Assembly: GCF_031760065.1 (NCBI RefSeq)
Contig: NZ_CP134500.1
Location: forward strand, 5,642,001 to 5,706,000
Reading direction: 5' to 3'
Origin: Streptomyces durocortorensis
Lineage (GTDB): Bacteria > Actinomycetota > Actinomycetes > Streptomycetales > Streptomycetaceae
DNA: 64,000 nucleotides
The notes below the pieces were generated by a model. That model saw only the letters and a program-made list of their open reading frames with translations, searched no databases and was not told the origin of the DNA. The position numbers and the translations under genes were made by a program. This document shows, piece after piece, positions 1-8,674 of this stretch (within the stretch, counting starts at the first letter, position 1; each line of letters starts with the position of its first letter).

Positions 1-140
1 TCGGCGCGATCGCGCGGGAATCCTTCGGACATCGCCAGCAGCAGGCCATCGGCGGAGACCACCACCGTGTGGGACACCCCTGGGGTGTTGTCCACGAAGT
101 TGGTGATCAGCCAGTTCAGATTCTGTGCGGCCTGACTCAT
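1..140 (-). CDS. cvnB: Roadblock/LC7-domain protein of a conservon, 3' part missing
   Basis: The reading frame starts at ATG 140-138 and runs out of the left edge after about 46 codons, so only the N-terminus is visible. The start M-S-Q-A-A-Q-N-L-N-W-L followed by a T-x-G-V-x-H-x-V-V-V-S-x-D-G-L stretch is typical of MglB-like roadblock proteins. In Streptomyces conservons such a protein sits directly after the CvnA sensor kinase and is followed by CvnC (DUF742) and CvnD (Ras-like GTPase). It begins only nine bases after the cvnA stop, so the two are probably cotranscribed. The rest of the operon lies outside the window. Family call from context and sequence; confident despite truncation. Confidence 0.85.
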   Translation of the reverse strand, partial: MSQAAQNLNWLITNFVDNTPGVSHTVVVSADGLLLAMSEGFPRDRA

Positions 141-149
141 CGGGCTCAA

Positions 150-3100
150 CTAACGCTCCTGCTGGTGAGTGGGGCCGAGATGGATACTGCCGGTCGACGG
201 GCCGTTGTTGGCCTGCCGACCCTGCTGGATGCCCCGGCGGAGATTGGTGAGACGACCGCGTACGTCATCGGGCGCACGCGAGACCTGTGGTCCGGACTGG
301 TGATTCTGCTGCTGAGCCGTCCCCGGAACCAAATTGGCGCGGGGAACCCGGCGGGGCAGCCCGGATGTGGTGACCCCGCCGGCGGCGGGCTTCTTGACCC
401 GCTCGGCCTGTCGTACGAGTTCGTCGTTGGGCGAAGCGCGCCAGGAGCTGGTGACCGGGGCGTCGTCCGCACCGCGCTGAGGAAGCGGCGGAACGGGTGC
501 GCCGGTGGGCTCCGGAGCCGCGGGTGCCTGCGGCTCGGCGGACTGCTGGCCGCCCTGTCCCGGACCGTGGAACCAGTTGGTCTCCAGGGTGTCGTACAGC
601 GGCGTACGGCCGTCCCCGGGACCGGCGGGCGGCAGGGCCTCCGGCTGCTGGGGCTGGACCGGCAGCGCGGGACGGCGCGGCGTCTCGCCCGCCGGACGCG
701 GCGCACCGAAGTCGTTGCCGTCCAGGCCGCGCTGACGCGGCGCGGGCGGCTGCTGACCCTGGTCGTACGCGCCCGGGTTCTGCTGGTCCTGGTTCTGCTG
801 GAGCGGGACGCCGAAGTCGGGCCGCGCGAACTGCGCGGTGCTCGCCGGGTCCTGGCCCTGCGGGCTCTGCTGCGGGTACGGACGACCCTGCGGCGCCGAG
901 AAGTCGGGCCGGGCGAACTCGGAGGTCGCGCCGGGACCCTGGTGGTCGTCCAGCGGCTGCCGCTGGTTCCGCTGGTCGCCCTGGGCGCCGAACCCCTGGT
1001 CCTGACCGGGTTCCGCCGGCCGGGCGAACTGCCCCGTCGCGTCGTGCTCGTCGTGACCGCGCGGCGCGTCGGCGCCCCAGCTGGTGGTCGCCGGGCGCTG
1101 CGGCTGCGGGTTGCCCCCGGGCAGCTCGGCACGCGGACCGCCGGGCGGCGGCAGCTGACGGCCGGGGCCGCCGGGCTGCTGGAATCCGCCCGGCTCCTGG
1201 CGGGGCTGCTGGGCCTGCTGGTTCTGGGGCGCGCCCGGGCCCTGCTGGTTCTGCTGGGCCTGCTGGTTCTGCGGCGCGAACTGGTTCGTACGGCCGTTCT
1301 GGCCGGGGGCGGCCGGAGCGCCGTGACCGAACAGGTTCGGCTGGCCCGCGTCGTTACGGCCCTGGGCGTCACCCTGGCCACCCTGAGGACCGCTGTGGGC
1401 ACCGCCCTGGCCGCCTCGGGCGCCGAGCCGGGCGCTGTTGCCGAAGGCGCCGGAGAGGCCGCCGCCCTGGCGCTGCGGTTCCTGGCCCTGGGCCGGGAAG
1501 TCCTGGCCGCGGCCGCCGTTGTTCGGCTGTCCACCGTTCTGCGGGCCCTGCGCCCGGCCCGGTCCGCTGTCGCGGGCGGGCAGGGCCGCCCGCGGACCCG
1601 AGCCCGCGCCGACCTGGCCGCGCTGCGCGCCCGGCCCGGAGCCGAGGCCCTTGGACCCCGGTCCGCCGGGGCCGCCGCCGAGGCCCGGACGCTGGCCGTT
1701 GCCCGCGCCGTTGCCCGCGAGCAGGCCGCCGGGGGCGCCGCCGGGCTGCTGGCCGGAGCCCTGCTTGGACGGCGGCTGCTTGCCGCCGTGCGCGACGTCG
1801 ACGGGCAGCATGACGAGTGCCGTCGTACCGCCGGAGTCGGAGGGGCGCAGCTGGATCCGGATGCCGTGACGCAGCGACAGCCGGCCGACCACGAACAGAC
1901 CCATGCGGCGGGAGACCGAGACGTCCACGGTCGGCGGCTGCGCGAGCCGCTCGTTGATCGCGGCGAGGTCCTCGGGGGAGAGGCCGATGCCGGTGTCGTG
2001 GATCTCGACGAGCACGCGGCCGTCGGGCAGCGCGTGACCGGTGACCCGGACCTTCGTCTGCGGCGAGGAGAACGACGTGGCGTTCTCCAGCAGCTCGGCG
2101 AGCAGGTGCACGAGGTCGTTGACGACGCGTCCGGCGACCTCGGTGGCGGGCACCGCGGACAGCTCGATGCGCTCGTACTGCTCCACCTCGGAGGCGGCGG
2201 CGCGGAGCACGTCGACCAGCGGGACGGGGCGGGTCCACCGGCGGCCCGGCTCCTCGCCCGCGAGGACGAGGAGGTTCTCGCCGTTACGGCGCATACGGGT
2301 CGCGAGGTGGTCGAGCTTGAAGAGGGAGGAGAGCTGGTCCGGGTCGGCCTCGCGGGACTCCAGTTCGGAGATGAGTGAGAGCTGACGCTGGATGAGGCCC
2401 TGGGAGCGGCGCGAGAGGTTGGTGAACATCGCGTTGACGTTGCCCCGCAGAAGGGCCTGCTCGGCGGCGAGGCGGACGGCCTCGCGGTGCACGTCGTCGA
2501 AGGCCGCGGCCACCTGGCCGATCTCGTCCCGGGAGTGCACGCCGACGGACTCGACGGAGGTGTCGACGTCCTGCGGGTCGGTCTCGGAGAGCTGCTTGAC
2601 GAGCTCGGGCAGCCGGTCCTGGGCGACCCGGGTGGCGGTGTCCTGGAGGCGGCGCAGCGAACGGATCATGGAGCGGGCCACCACGAAGGCGCCGACGAGC
2701 GAGACACCGAGCACGATGAGGATGACCGCACCGTTGATGATCGCGTCGCGCTGGGAGGCCTGCCGCAGCTCACGGGCCTTGGCCTCCATGTCGCTGAGGA
2801 GGGTGGCCTCGATGGTCTCCATGGCCTTGATCTTGATGGTGCTCTGGTCGTACCAGTCCAGGTACGACCGGACCAGCTTGCCCTCGATGTCGTTCGTGGT
2901 GTTGAGGACGCGCTTGGCGTACATGTTCCCGGCGTTGATCTCCGGGTTCCCGTTGTCCAGGGACGTCATGAGCTCTTCGGCGCTCTCGCCGGTCGTCCCG
3001 TAGATCGTCTTGAACGAGCGGATCGCCCGGTCTTCCTTGTCGAGCGCGTTCTTTCCGAACTGCCGGTCGTTCGGGTTCATGTGCGGGTCTTTGACCTGGC

Positions 3101-3932
3101 CGCCCGGGAGCGCCGCGGCGATGATCGCGCGCTGCACCGAGGCGTATTCCTTGGCGGAGGAGAACGCCGCCAGGGCCCGGGTCCGCTTGATCATCTCCGG
3201 GTTGCTGGTCGCCTGGGCCATGTCCTGCGAGAGACTCAGCAGCGAGGTGATCAGCTGGCTGTACTGGTCGATGGTGTTGAGGCTCGGCGTGTCCTCTTCG
3301 TACGCCGTCTTGCGGATCGTACGGATGTGGCCGAGCTGGGAGGCGATCGCCGAGATGCTCGCGTGGATGCTCTCCAGCGCCTCGTCGCCCTCGGAGTCAC
3401 CGATCGAGTCGGTCTCGTTCAGGAAGGCGTCGGTGGCCCGGTCGGTCTTGTCCCGGGGGCCGGTGACCTTGTAGTCGGTCGGCTTGGACTTGTTGGACAG
3501 CGGACCGGCCGACTGGTCGCGCTCGACCTGGAGCGCCTGGGCGAGCGTGGTCGCCTGCTTGGTCATCTTCGTCAGCAGCTGCATGTGCTCCAGCTGCTGC
3601 ATGTCGTTCATCGACTCCTGGATCCGCAGACCGCCGAGGCTGGTCGCGGCGACGACCGGGAGGGCGAGGAGCGAGACCAGTCGCGTACTGATGCGCCAGT
3701 TACGGAGCGCTATTCGCGAGCCCGTGTCGACCGGGCCGCGGGAGGAGGCGGACGTGTTCGGCTCCGCACCGCCGCCCGTCGTGGAGCCCGGGCGCTGCGC
3801 ACGGTCGCTGTTGTCGCCGGCACCGGCCGGCCCGGGGTTCTGGGCGTGCTGGGGCGAGGAACCGCGGTCGGTCCCGCCGCGCGGCTCCTGTTCCGCCGGA
3901 GCGCTGCCATCCCTCTTGAAACGTCCCTGCAC
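150..3932 (-). CDS. cvnA: Conservon sensor histidine kinase CvnA
   Basis: About 1260 residues from GTG 3932; an open frame continues upstream to 4154, but the in-frame GTG with an AGAGG about 11 bases upstream gives the expected cytoplasmic N-terminus. Order seen: a disordered polar segment (1-75), membrane segment near 84-102, an extracytoplasmic nitrate/sulfonate-sensing-like helical domain, a second membrane segment near 397-418, a HAMP-like linker, a helix with D-H-L-A-T-R, and a HATPase domain (about 560-700) with N-box L-x-E-L-L-E-N-A and G-box D-T-G-I-G-L. The last ~550 residues are low-complexity Gly/Gln/Pro/Ala. In conservons CvnA acts at the membrane upstream of a roadblock protein and a Ras-like GTPase, a set that affects development and antibiotic production in S. 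coelicolor. The signal sensed is unknown. Confidence 0.88.
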   Translation of the reverse strand: MQGRFKRDGSAPAEQEPRGGTDRGSSPQHAQNPGPAGAGDNSDRAQRPGSTTGGGAEPNTSASSRGPVDTGSRIALRNWRISTRLVSLLALPVVAATSLGGLRIQESMNDMQQLEHMQLLTKMTKQATTLAQALQVERDQSAGPLSNKSKPTDYKVTGPRDKTDRATDAFLNETDSIGDSEGDEALESIHASISAIASQLGHIRTIRKTAYEEDTPSLNTIDQYSQLITSLLSLSQDMAQATSNPEMIKRTRALAAFSSAKEYASVQRAIIAAALPGGQVKDPHMNPNDRQFGKNALDKEDRAIRSFKTIYGTTGESAEELMTSLDNGNPEINAGNMYAKRVLNTTNDIEGKLVRSYLDWYDQSTIKIKAMETIEATLLSDMEAKARELRQASQRDAIINGAVILIVLGVSLVGAFVVARSMIRSLRRLQDTATRVAQDRLPELVKQLSETDPQDVDTSVESVGVHSRDEIGQVAAAFDDVHREAVRLAAEQALLRGNVNAMFTNLSRRSQGLIQRQLSLISELESREADPDQLSSLFKLDHLATRMRRNGENLLVLAGEEPGRRWTRPVPLVDVLRAAASEVEQYERIELSAVPATEVAGRVVNDLVHLLAELLENATSFSSPQTKVRVTGHALPDGRVLVEIHDTGIGLSPEDLAAINERLAQPPTVDVSVSRRMGLFVVGRLSLRHGIRIQLRPSDSGGTTALVMLPVDVAHGGKQPPSKQGSGQQPGGAPGGLLAGNGAGNGQRPGLGGGPGGPGSKGLGSGPGAQRGQVGAGSGPRAALPARDSGPGRAQGPQNGGQPNNGGRGQDFPAQGQEPQRQGGGLSGAFGNSARLGARGGQGGAHSGPQGGQGDAQGRNDAGQPNLFGHGAPAAPGQNGRTNQFAPQNQQAQQNQQGPGAPQNQQAQQPRQEPGGFQQPGGPGRQLPPPGGPRAELPGGNPQPQRPATTSWGADAPRGHDEHDATGQFARPAEPGQDQGFGAQGDQRNQRQPLDDHQGPGATSEFARPDFSAPQGRPYPQQSPQGQDPASTAQFARPDFGVPLQQNQDQQNPGAYDQGQQPPAPRQRGLDGNDFGAPRPAGETPRRPALPVQPQQPEALPPAGPGDGRTPLYDTLETNWFHGPGQGGQQSAEPQAPAAPEPTGAPVPPLPQRGADDAPVTSSWRASPNDELVRQAERVKKPAAGGVTTSGLPRRVPRANLVPGTAQQQNHQSGPQVSRAPDDVRGRLTNLRRGIQQGRQANNGPSTGSIHLGPTHQQER

Positions 3933-4514
3933 TAGCGTCGCAACCTCTGGACCAGGCGTTCCACCCGCGTAAACGGACAGAACGGTGTCGGCGTCGTGGG
4001 GCGCTGGACGCGCCCCCTTGATGGTCGTTGAGTGACCGGCGAACTCCCCCTCCCGCCGCCACTCGGCGCTGCGTTGCGCCCTGCGCGCCGGCACTTGAAA
4101 CCCGCGGCGGTGCGTGGAATTCCAGCACAGTGCCGGATCTCCAACAAGGCCCATGTACCGGGCTGTGACCTGGGTGACACGTTGTGATGAGTGAGTAACA
4201 AGGAGTGGAGAGGGATCGTGAGTAAAGCGGACTATTGGGGACGAGTCCCTTAGGGGTGGGGGGTGTCCCAGTCGCGATGATCAGGAGCGGAATAGTGGAT
4301 TCAGTGATGCAATGTCCGTTTCCTGTGCCGTGGTCAGCTGTCCGGAATGGGCTAATTGTCGATTAGTTCGTGAGCAAACTCACATGATGATCGTCGCCTC
4401 ATCCCGGCTTCGGCGGGGAACCGGATGTTTAGCCTGACGCTTTACTGGGATGGCGAATCCGACAAGCCGGCGCCGCCGATGCGGCGCCCGTACCGAACAG
4501 GGTCCTGACGGCAG
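3933..4514. other. Intergenic region between cvnA and the small repeat protein
   Basis: A 580-base gap between divergent genes. The part nearest cvnA is still GC-rich and open in the cvnA frame up to 4154. The stretch 4155-4450 is clearly AT-richer than its surroundings and holds two short perfect inverted repeats (annotated separately), so it probably carries promoters for both directions. I see no convincing paired -35/-10 boxes and no additional gene. Confidence 0.5.
4352..4383. promoter_or_regulatory. Two adjacent inverted repeats, candidate operators
   Basis: CTAAT-N5-ATTAG lies at 4352-4366 and GTGAG-CAAA-CTCAC at 4370-4383. Both are perfect and unusually AT-rich for this genome. They lie in the divergent region between cvnA and the small gene at 4515, a typical position for binding sites, but no regulator can be named. 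Confidence 0.35.
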
Positions 4515-4697
4515 ATGAAGACGACGACGATGTTCCGCAACATTGCCAACCCCCGGCGTACCACGCTGGCGCACCTCAAGGACGCCCAAGCGCTGCAGAC
4601 GCCCCTCCAGCCGGAGCACGCCGCCGACCTGCCCGCCGTGACGGCCAACCCGCGCCGCACCATCCTCATGGACGCCCCGGTCACGGTCGCCCGGTAG
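4515..4697 (+). CDS. Small protein with two A-N-P-R-R-T-x-L repeats, function unknown
   Basis: A 60-residue protein whose codons almost all end in G or C, as in neighbouring genes, which supports real coding. It contains ANPRRTTL at residues 11-18 and ANPRRTIL at residues 44-51, separated by a 25-residue linker. No cysteine, no membrane segment and no signal peptide are visible. The alternative start ATG at 4530 (M-F-R-N-I) is also plausible; neither has a strong ribosome-binding site. It lies divergent from the conservon and upstream of an FAH-family gene, with a possible terminator hairpin (4710-4749) just after it. I do not recognise the family. The repeated octapeptide suggests a binding segment or a precursor-like peptide; that is inference. 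Confidence 0.65.
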   Translation: MKTTTMFRNIANPRRTTLAHLKDAQALQTPLQPEHAADLPAVTANPRRTILMDAPVTVAR

Positions 4698-4709
4698 CGG
4701 CCCCGCGAT

Positions 4710-4749
4710 GGGCGAGGCTGTGCCCCTCATCGGCGCCAGCGCCTCGCCC
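4710..4749 (+). terminator. Possible terminator hairpin after the small gene
   Basis: GGGCGAGGC (4710-4718) is perfectly complementary to GCCTCGCCC (4741-4749) around a 22-base loop, 13 bases after the stop codon. No T-tract follows, as is common for Streptomyces terminators. The long loop makes the call uncertain. Confidence 0.4.
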
Positions 4750-4954
4750 GGCCCGGATCGCCCCGTCACGCCGCCCCGCAGGCACGCTCGCGGCGTTGGC
4801 CAAACGCCCTGGTAGCCCCGCTACAAGGGCCTTCGGCCGCCTTGCGATCGCACGCACTGGACGACACTCCTTTCGGGGCGATCCGCGCCGGGCGAGGCGC
4901 TAGCCTGGAGCGTCAGTCTTCAGTCAGCCAGCAAGTGAGGGGCGACAGCATCCC

Positions 4955-5740
4955 GTGCGCATCGCCAGGTTCTCCATCGACGGCAATGTCGCCTTCGGCG
5001 CCGTCGAGGGACAGGGCACCGTGGAATCCGGTGACCTCGTCCTCGACATCATCAAGGGCATTCCGTACGCCGACTTCGAGCTCTCGGGCACCAAGGTCCC
5101 GCTGAACAAGGTCCGTCTGCTGCCCCCCGTGCTCCCCAACAAGGTCGTGGCCGTCGGCCGCAACTACGCGGAGCACGCCGCCGAGCTCGGCCACGAGGTT
5201 CCCGAGGCGCCGATCACCTTCTTCAAGCCCACCACCTCGGTGATCGGCTCCGGCGACGCGATCGAGTACCCCTCCTTCTCCAGCGAGCTGCACCACGAGG
5301 CCGAGCTGGCCGTGGTCATCGGGCGTATGTGCCGCGAGGTCCCCCGCGAGCGCGTCAAGGACGTCGTCTTCGGCTACACCTGCGCCAACGACGTCACCGC
5401 CCGCGACGTGCAGAAGCGCGAGAAGCAGTGGGCCCGCGCCAAGGGCTTCGACACCTCCTGCCCGCTGGGCCCCTGGGTGGAGACCGACGCGGACCCCCAC
5501 GACCTCACTATCCAGGCGACGGTCAACGGCGAGCAGCGACAGCTCGGCCGCACGAGCGACATGGTCCGCTCCGTCGAGGACCTGATCGTCCACATCACGG
5601 AGGCCATGACACTCCTCCCGGGCGACGTGATCCTCACCGGGACCCCCGCAGGGGTCGGCCCCCTGCACGTCGGCGACGAGGTCGCCGTCACCATCGAAGG
5701 CATCGGCACTCTCACCAACAAGGTGATCAAGCGTGGCTAA
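4955..5740 (+). CDS. Fumarylacetoacetate hydrolase family protein
   Basis: A 261-residue protein from GTG 4955, preceded by GAGGGG about 14 bases upstream. It matches the FAH catalytic domain: V-G-R-N-Y-x-x-H near residue 70, the metal-binding H-H-E-A-E-L region near 110-117, and G-D-x-I-x-T-G-T-P-x-G-V-G near the C-terminus. Relatives are 2-hydroxyhepta-2,4-diene-dioate isomerases or acylpyruvate hydrolases that use a divalent metal to cleave or isomerise beta-keto acids. The true substrate cannot be read from the sequence. The stop overlaps the gltX start by eight bases, so the two are translationally coupled, an arrangement I recall from other Streptomyces. A candidate -10 (TAGCCT, 4901-4906) lies upstream. 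Confidence 0.85.
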   Translation: MRIARFSIDGNVAFGAVEGQGTVESGDLVLDIIKGIPYADFELSGTKVPLNKVRLLPPVLPNKVVAVGRNYAEHAAELGHEVPEAPITFFKPTTSVIGSGDAIEYPSFSSELHHEAELAVVIGRMCREVPRERVKDVVFGYTCANDVTARDVQKREKQWARAKGFDTSCPLGPWVETDADPHDLTIQATVNGEQRQLGRTSDMVRSVEDLIVHITEAMTLLPGDVILTGTPAGVGPLHVGDEVAVTIEGIGTLTNKVIKRG

Positions 5741-7208
5741 CGCACCTGTCCGTGTACGTTTCTGTCCCTCCCCGACCGGCAACCCCCACGTCGGCCTGGT
5801 CCGCACGGCGCTGTTCAACTGGGCCTTCGCCCGGCACCACCAGGGCACCCTGGTCTTCCGGATCGAGGACACCGACGCGGCGCGCGACTCCGAGGAGTCC
5901 TACCAGCAGCTGCTCGACTCGATGCGCTGGCTGGGCCTGGACTGGGACGAGGGCCCCGAGATCGGCGGCCCGCACGCCCCCTACCGCCAGTCGCAGCGGA
6001 TGGACCTGTACAAGGACGTCGCCGAGAAGCTGCTCGCCGCCGGGTACGCCTACGCCTGCTACTGCACCACCGAGGAGCTGGACACCCGCCGCGACGCCGC
6101 CCGCGCCGCGGGCAAGCCGTCCGGTTACGACGGCCACTGCCGCGATCTCACGGCCGAGCAGAAGGCGGCGTACGAGGCCGAGGGCCGCAGCTCGATCGTC
6201 CGCTTCCGGATGCCCGACGAGGCCATCACCTTCACGGACCTGGTCCGCGGCGAGATCACCGTCCAGCCGGAGAACGTCCCGGACTACGGCATCGTCCGCG
6301 CCAACGGGGCCCCGCTCTACACGCTGGTCAACCCGGTCGACGACGCGCTGATGGAGATCACCCACGTCCTGCGCGGCGAGGACCTGCTCTCCTCCACCCC
6401 GCGCCAGATCGCCCTGTACCGGGCGCTCATCGAGCTGGGGATCGCCAAGGACACCCCCGCCTTCGGCCACCTGCCGTACGTCATGGGCGAGGGCAACAAG
6501 AAGCTCTCCAAGCGTGACCCGCAGGCCTCCCTCAACCTGTACCGCGAGCGCGGCTTCCTCCCCGAGGGCCTGCTGAACTACCTCTCGCTGCTCGGCTGGT
6601 CGATCGCCGAGGACCGTGACATCTTCTCGGTGGACGAGCTGATCGCCGCGTTCGACATCAAGGACGTCAACGCCAACCCGGCCCGCTTCGACCTCAAGAA
6701 GTGCGAGCACATCAACGCCGAGCACATCCGCATGCTGGATGTGAAGACCTTCACCGAGGCCTGCGGCCCCTGGCTGAAGGCCCCGTTCGCCCCGTGGGCC
6801 CCGGAGGCCTTCGACACGGAGAAGTGGACGCGGATCGCCCCCTACGCCCAGACCCGGGTCACGGTGCTCTCCGACATCACCGACAACGTCGACTTCCTCT
6901 TCCTGGACGAGCCGGTCGACGACGAGGCCTCCTGGGCCAAGGCGATGAAGGGCGACCCGGCCGCGCTCCTGACCACGGCCCGCGCCAACCTGGAGGCGGC
7001 CGACTGGGGCGACCCGGAGTCGCTGAAGAACGCCGTCCTCACCGCCGGTGAGGCCCACGGCCTCAAGCTCGGCAAGGCCCAGGCCCCGGTCCGCGTCGCC
7101 GTCACCGGCCGCACCGTCGGCCTGCCGCTCTTCGAGTCCCTGGAGATCCTGGGCCGCGAGAAGAGCCTGGCCCGGGTTGACGCCGCCCTGGCCAAGCTGG
7201 CCGCGTAA
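5733..7208 (+). CDS. gltX: Glutamyl-tRNA synthetase
   Basis: A 491-residue class I aminoacyl-tRNA synthetase. The nucleotide-binding signature appears as S-P-T-G-N-P-H-V-G at residues 13-21 (HIGH motif) and as K-L-S-K-R near residue 257 (KMSKS motif). Residue R-I-E-D-T-D follows the first motif as in GluRS. The enzyme charges tRNA-Glu with glutamate; actinobacteria also use it to misacylate tRNA-Gln for later transamidation. That fits the tRNA-Glu/tRNA-Gln array about 0.9 kb downstream. The GTG start lies inside the last codons of the FAH-family gene. A perfect 16-base-pair hairpin at 7225-7260 ends the unit. Confidence 0.97.
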   Translation: MANAPVRVRFCPSPTGNPHVGLVRTALFNWAFARHHQGTLVFRIEDTDAARDSEESYQQLLDSMRWLGLDWDEGPEIGGPHAPYRQSQRMDLYKDVAEKLLAAGYAYACYCTTEELDTRRDAARAAGKPSGYDGHCRDLTAEQKAAYEAEGRSSIVRFRMPDEAITFTDLVRGEITVQPENVPDYGIVRANGAPLYTLVNPVDDALMEITHVLRGEDLLSSTPRQIALYRALIELGIAKDTPAFGHLPYVMGEGNKKLSKRDPQASLNLYRERGFLPEGLLNYLSLLGWSIAEDRDIFSVDELIAAFDIKDVNANPARFDLKKCEHINAEHIRMLDVKTFTEACGPWLKAPFAPWAPEAFDTEKWTRIAPYAQTRVTVLSDITDNVDFLFLDEPVDDEASWAKAMKGDPAALLTTARANLEAADWGDPESLKNAVLTAGEAHGLKLGKAQAPVRVAVTGRTVGLPLFESLEILGREKSLARVDAALAKLAA

Positions 7209-7224
7209 AGCGACAGGACAGCCC

Positions 7225-7260
7225 GGGAAGGGCCGCAGCCGACCGGCTGCGGCCCTTCCC
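7225..7260 (+). terminator. Terminator of the FAH-gltX unit
   Basis: A perfect 16-base-pair stem (7225-7240 with 7245-7260) closes a GACC loop 16 bases after the gltX stop. There is no long T-tract, which is usual for this genus. Confidence 0.8.
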
Positions 7261-7305
7261 GGCTTTCCGCTCCGAGGCGGCCGCCGGGCGGCTACCGTGA
7301 CGTAC

Positions 7306-8025
7306 ATGCCGATCCGAGCCGTGCTCTGGGACATCGACGACACGATCTTCGACTACACGGGTGCCGACCACGCCGGCATGCGGCTCCACCTGGAGAGCGC
7401 GGGACGGCCCGAGGCGTACGCGTCGGTCGACGAGGCCCTCGCCGCCTGGAGGGAGATCACCGCCGTGCACTGGGCGCGCGTCGCCGCCGGGGAGACGGAC
7501 TTCACCGGCCAGCGCCGGGACCGGGTGCGGGACTTCCTCTCGCGGCCCATGACGGACGCCGAGGCCGACGCCTGGTTCGCCGGCCACCGGGTCCACTACG
7601 AGGCCGCCTGGGAGCTCTTCCCGGACGTGCTGCCGGCCCTGGACCGGCTGGCCCCCGACTACCGCCACGCGATCCTCTCCAACTCCAGCGCCCACCACCA
7701 GCACCGCAAGCTCACCGCGCTGGGCGTCCGCGACCGGTTCGAGGCGATGGTCTGCGCCGTGGAGCTCGGCATCTCCAAGCCCGAGCCCGGAGCCTTCCAC
7801 GCGGCCTGCGAGGCACTCGGGCTGGAGCCCCACGAGGTGGCGTACGTGGGGGACGAGCCGGACATCGACGCGAGCGGGGCCGTGGCCGCCGGACTGACCG
7901 GCATCTGGCTCGACCGGCGGGGCCGGGGCGGAAGGCCGGATCTCCTGACGATCACCGGACTCGACCGGCTACCCGGGCTGCTGGCAGGCAATACCCGTTT
8001 TGGAGCGCCGGACACCTTCGGGTAA
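7306..8025 (+). CDS. HAD-family hydrolase
   Basis: A 239-residue haloacid-dehalogenase-like hydrolase. The N-terminal motif D-I-D-D-T (residues 9-13) holds the nucleophile and acid/base aspartates; S-N-S-S (motif II), K-P-E-P (motif III lysine) and G-D-E-P-D-I-D (motif IV) follow in order. An insertion of about 100 residues between motifs I and II forms a helical cap. Such enzymes are phosphatases or dehalogenases; the substrate is not evident. The start ATG 7306 has no Shine-Dalgarno sequence but is preceded by TACCGT and then seven bases, the geometry of a leaderless transcript. The last codons overlap the promoter of the tRNA array. Confidence 0.85.
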   Translation: MPIRAVLWDIDDTIFDYTGADHAGMRLHLESAGRPEAYASVDEALAAWREITAVHWARVAAGETDFTGQRRDRVRDFLSRPMTDAEADAWFAGHRVHYEAAWELFPDVLPALDRLAPDYRHAILSNSSAHHQHRKLTALGVRDRFEAMVCAVELGISKPEPGAFHAACEALGLEPHEVAYVGDEPDIDASGAVAAGLTGIWLDRRGRGGRPDLLTITGLDRLPGLLAGNTRFGAPDTFG

Positions 8026-8028
8026 TGT
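8000..8028 (+). promoter_or_regulatory. Promoter of the tRNA array
   Basis: TTGGAG at 8000-8005 and TAATGT at 8023-8028 are separated by 17 bases, a good match to the housekeeping sigma consensus. It overlaps the stop codon of the HAD gene; the first tRNA starts about 80 bases beyond the predicted transcription start. Confidence 0.7.
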
Positions 8029-8113
8029 TCTTTCTGCGCCGCCCGAGCGGGACGGAAGATCCGACCGGGAAGCGCAGACAGAAGTGAAGCCCCCTCCAGG
8101 GGTTGCATTTCAG

Positions 8114-8185
8114 TGGGCTATGGTGTAATTGGCAACACTACGGTTTCTGGTACCGTCATTCTAGGTTCGAGTCCTGGTAGCCCAG
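8114..8185 (+). tRNA. tRNA-Gln (CUG)
   Basis: 72 bases with a 7-bp acceptor stem TGGGCTA/TAGCCCA and discriminator G. The anticodon loop TTCTGGT gives anticodon CUG. The T-arm GGTTCGAGTCC is intact. CCA is not encoded. First of five tRNA genes in the array. Confidence 0.95.
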
Positions 8186-8224
8186 CGCAACACCAAGCAG
8201 TAACCAGCAGTACGAGCAAGACAA

Positions 8225-8297
8225 GCCCCCGTTGTGTAGCGGCCTAGCACGCTGCCCTCTCACGGCAGTAGCGCCGGTTCGAATCCGGTCGGGGGTA
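8225..8297 (+). tRNA. tRNA-Glu (CUC)
   Basis: 73 bases with acceptor stem GCCCCCG/CGGGGGT (one G-T pair) and discriminator A. Anticodon stem CTGCC/GGCAG encloses loop CTCTCAC, anticodon CUC. CCA is not encoded. Identical to the copies at 8358 and 8535. Confidence 0.95.
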
Positions 8298-8357
8298 CAG
8301 ATCCTTCCCGCGGGAACGTCCGGGTCGCACCCACGTTCTCGATGCAGGATCGCTAGG

Positions 8358-8430
8358 GCCCCCGTTGTGTAGCGGCCTAGCACGCTGCCCTCTCACGGCA
8401 GTAGCGCCGGTTCGAATCCGGTCGGGGGTA
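8358..8430 (+). tRNA. tRNA-Glu (CUC)
   Basis: Second identical copy of the 73-base tRNA-Glu gene, with the same anticodon loop CTCTCAC and no encoded CCA. Confidence 0.95.
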
Positions 8431-8442
8431 CTTGTCCCACCA

Positions 8443-8514
8443 TGGGCTATGGTGTAATTGGCAACACTACGGTTTCTGGTACCGTCATTCTAGGTTCGAG
8501 TCCTGGTAGCCCAG
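8443..8514 (+). tRNA. tRNA-Gln (CUG)
   Basis: Second copy of the 72-base tRNA-Gln gene, identical to that at 8114, and starting only 12 bases after the preceding tRNA-Glu. Confidence 0.95.
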
Positions 8515-8534
8515 CGCAAGTCAGCAGTAACCAC

Positions 8535-8607
8535 GCCCCCGTTGTGTAGCGGCCTAGCACGCTGCCCTCTCACGGCAGTAGCGCCGGTTCGAATCCGGTC
8601 GGGGGTA
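8535..8607 (+). tRNA. tRNA-Glu (CUC)
   Basis: Third identical tRNA-Glu copy, closing the array. A strong hairpin terminator follows at 8621. Confidence 0.95.
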
Positions 8608-8620
8608 CAACAGAGCAGTA

Positions 8621-8656
8621 CGGAAAGGCCCTTCACCTCGGTGGAGGGCCTTTCCG
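8621..8656 (+). terminator. Terminator of the tRNA array
   Basis: CGGAAAGGCCCT (8621-8632) pairs perfectly with AGGGCCTTTCCG (8645-8656); the enclosed CACC/GGTG can extend the stem. It also lies just beyond the stop of the convergent MerR gene, so it may work in both directions. Confidence 0.8.
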
Positions 8657-8674
8657 CTGCCGTCTTCGTCCGTG

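Noticed and set aside
69..2378. A 769-codon plus-strand frame opposite cvnA
   Set aside because: Arg/Leu/Gly-rich shadow of the low-complexity cvnA tail; no start signal or recognisable domain.
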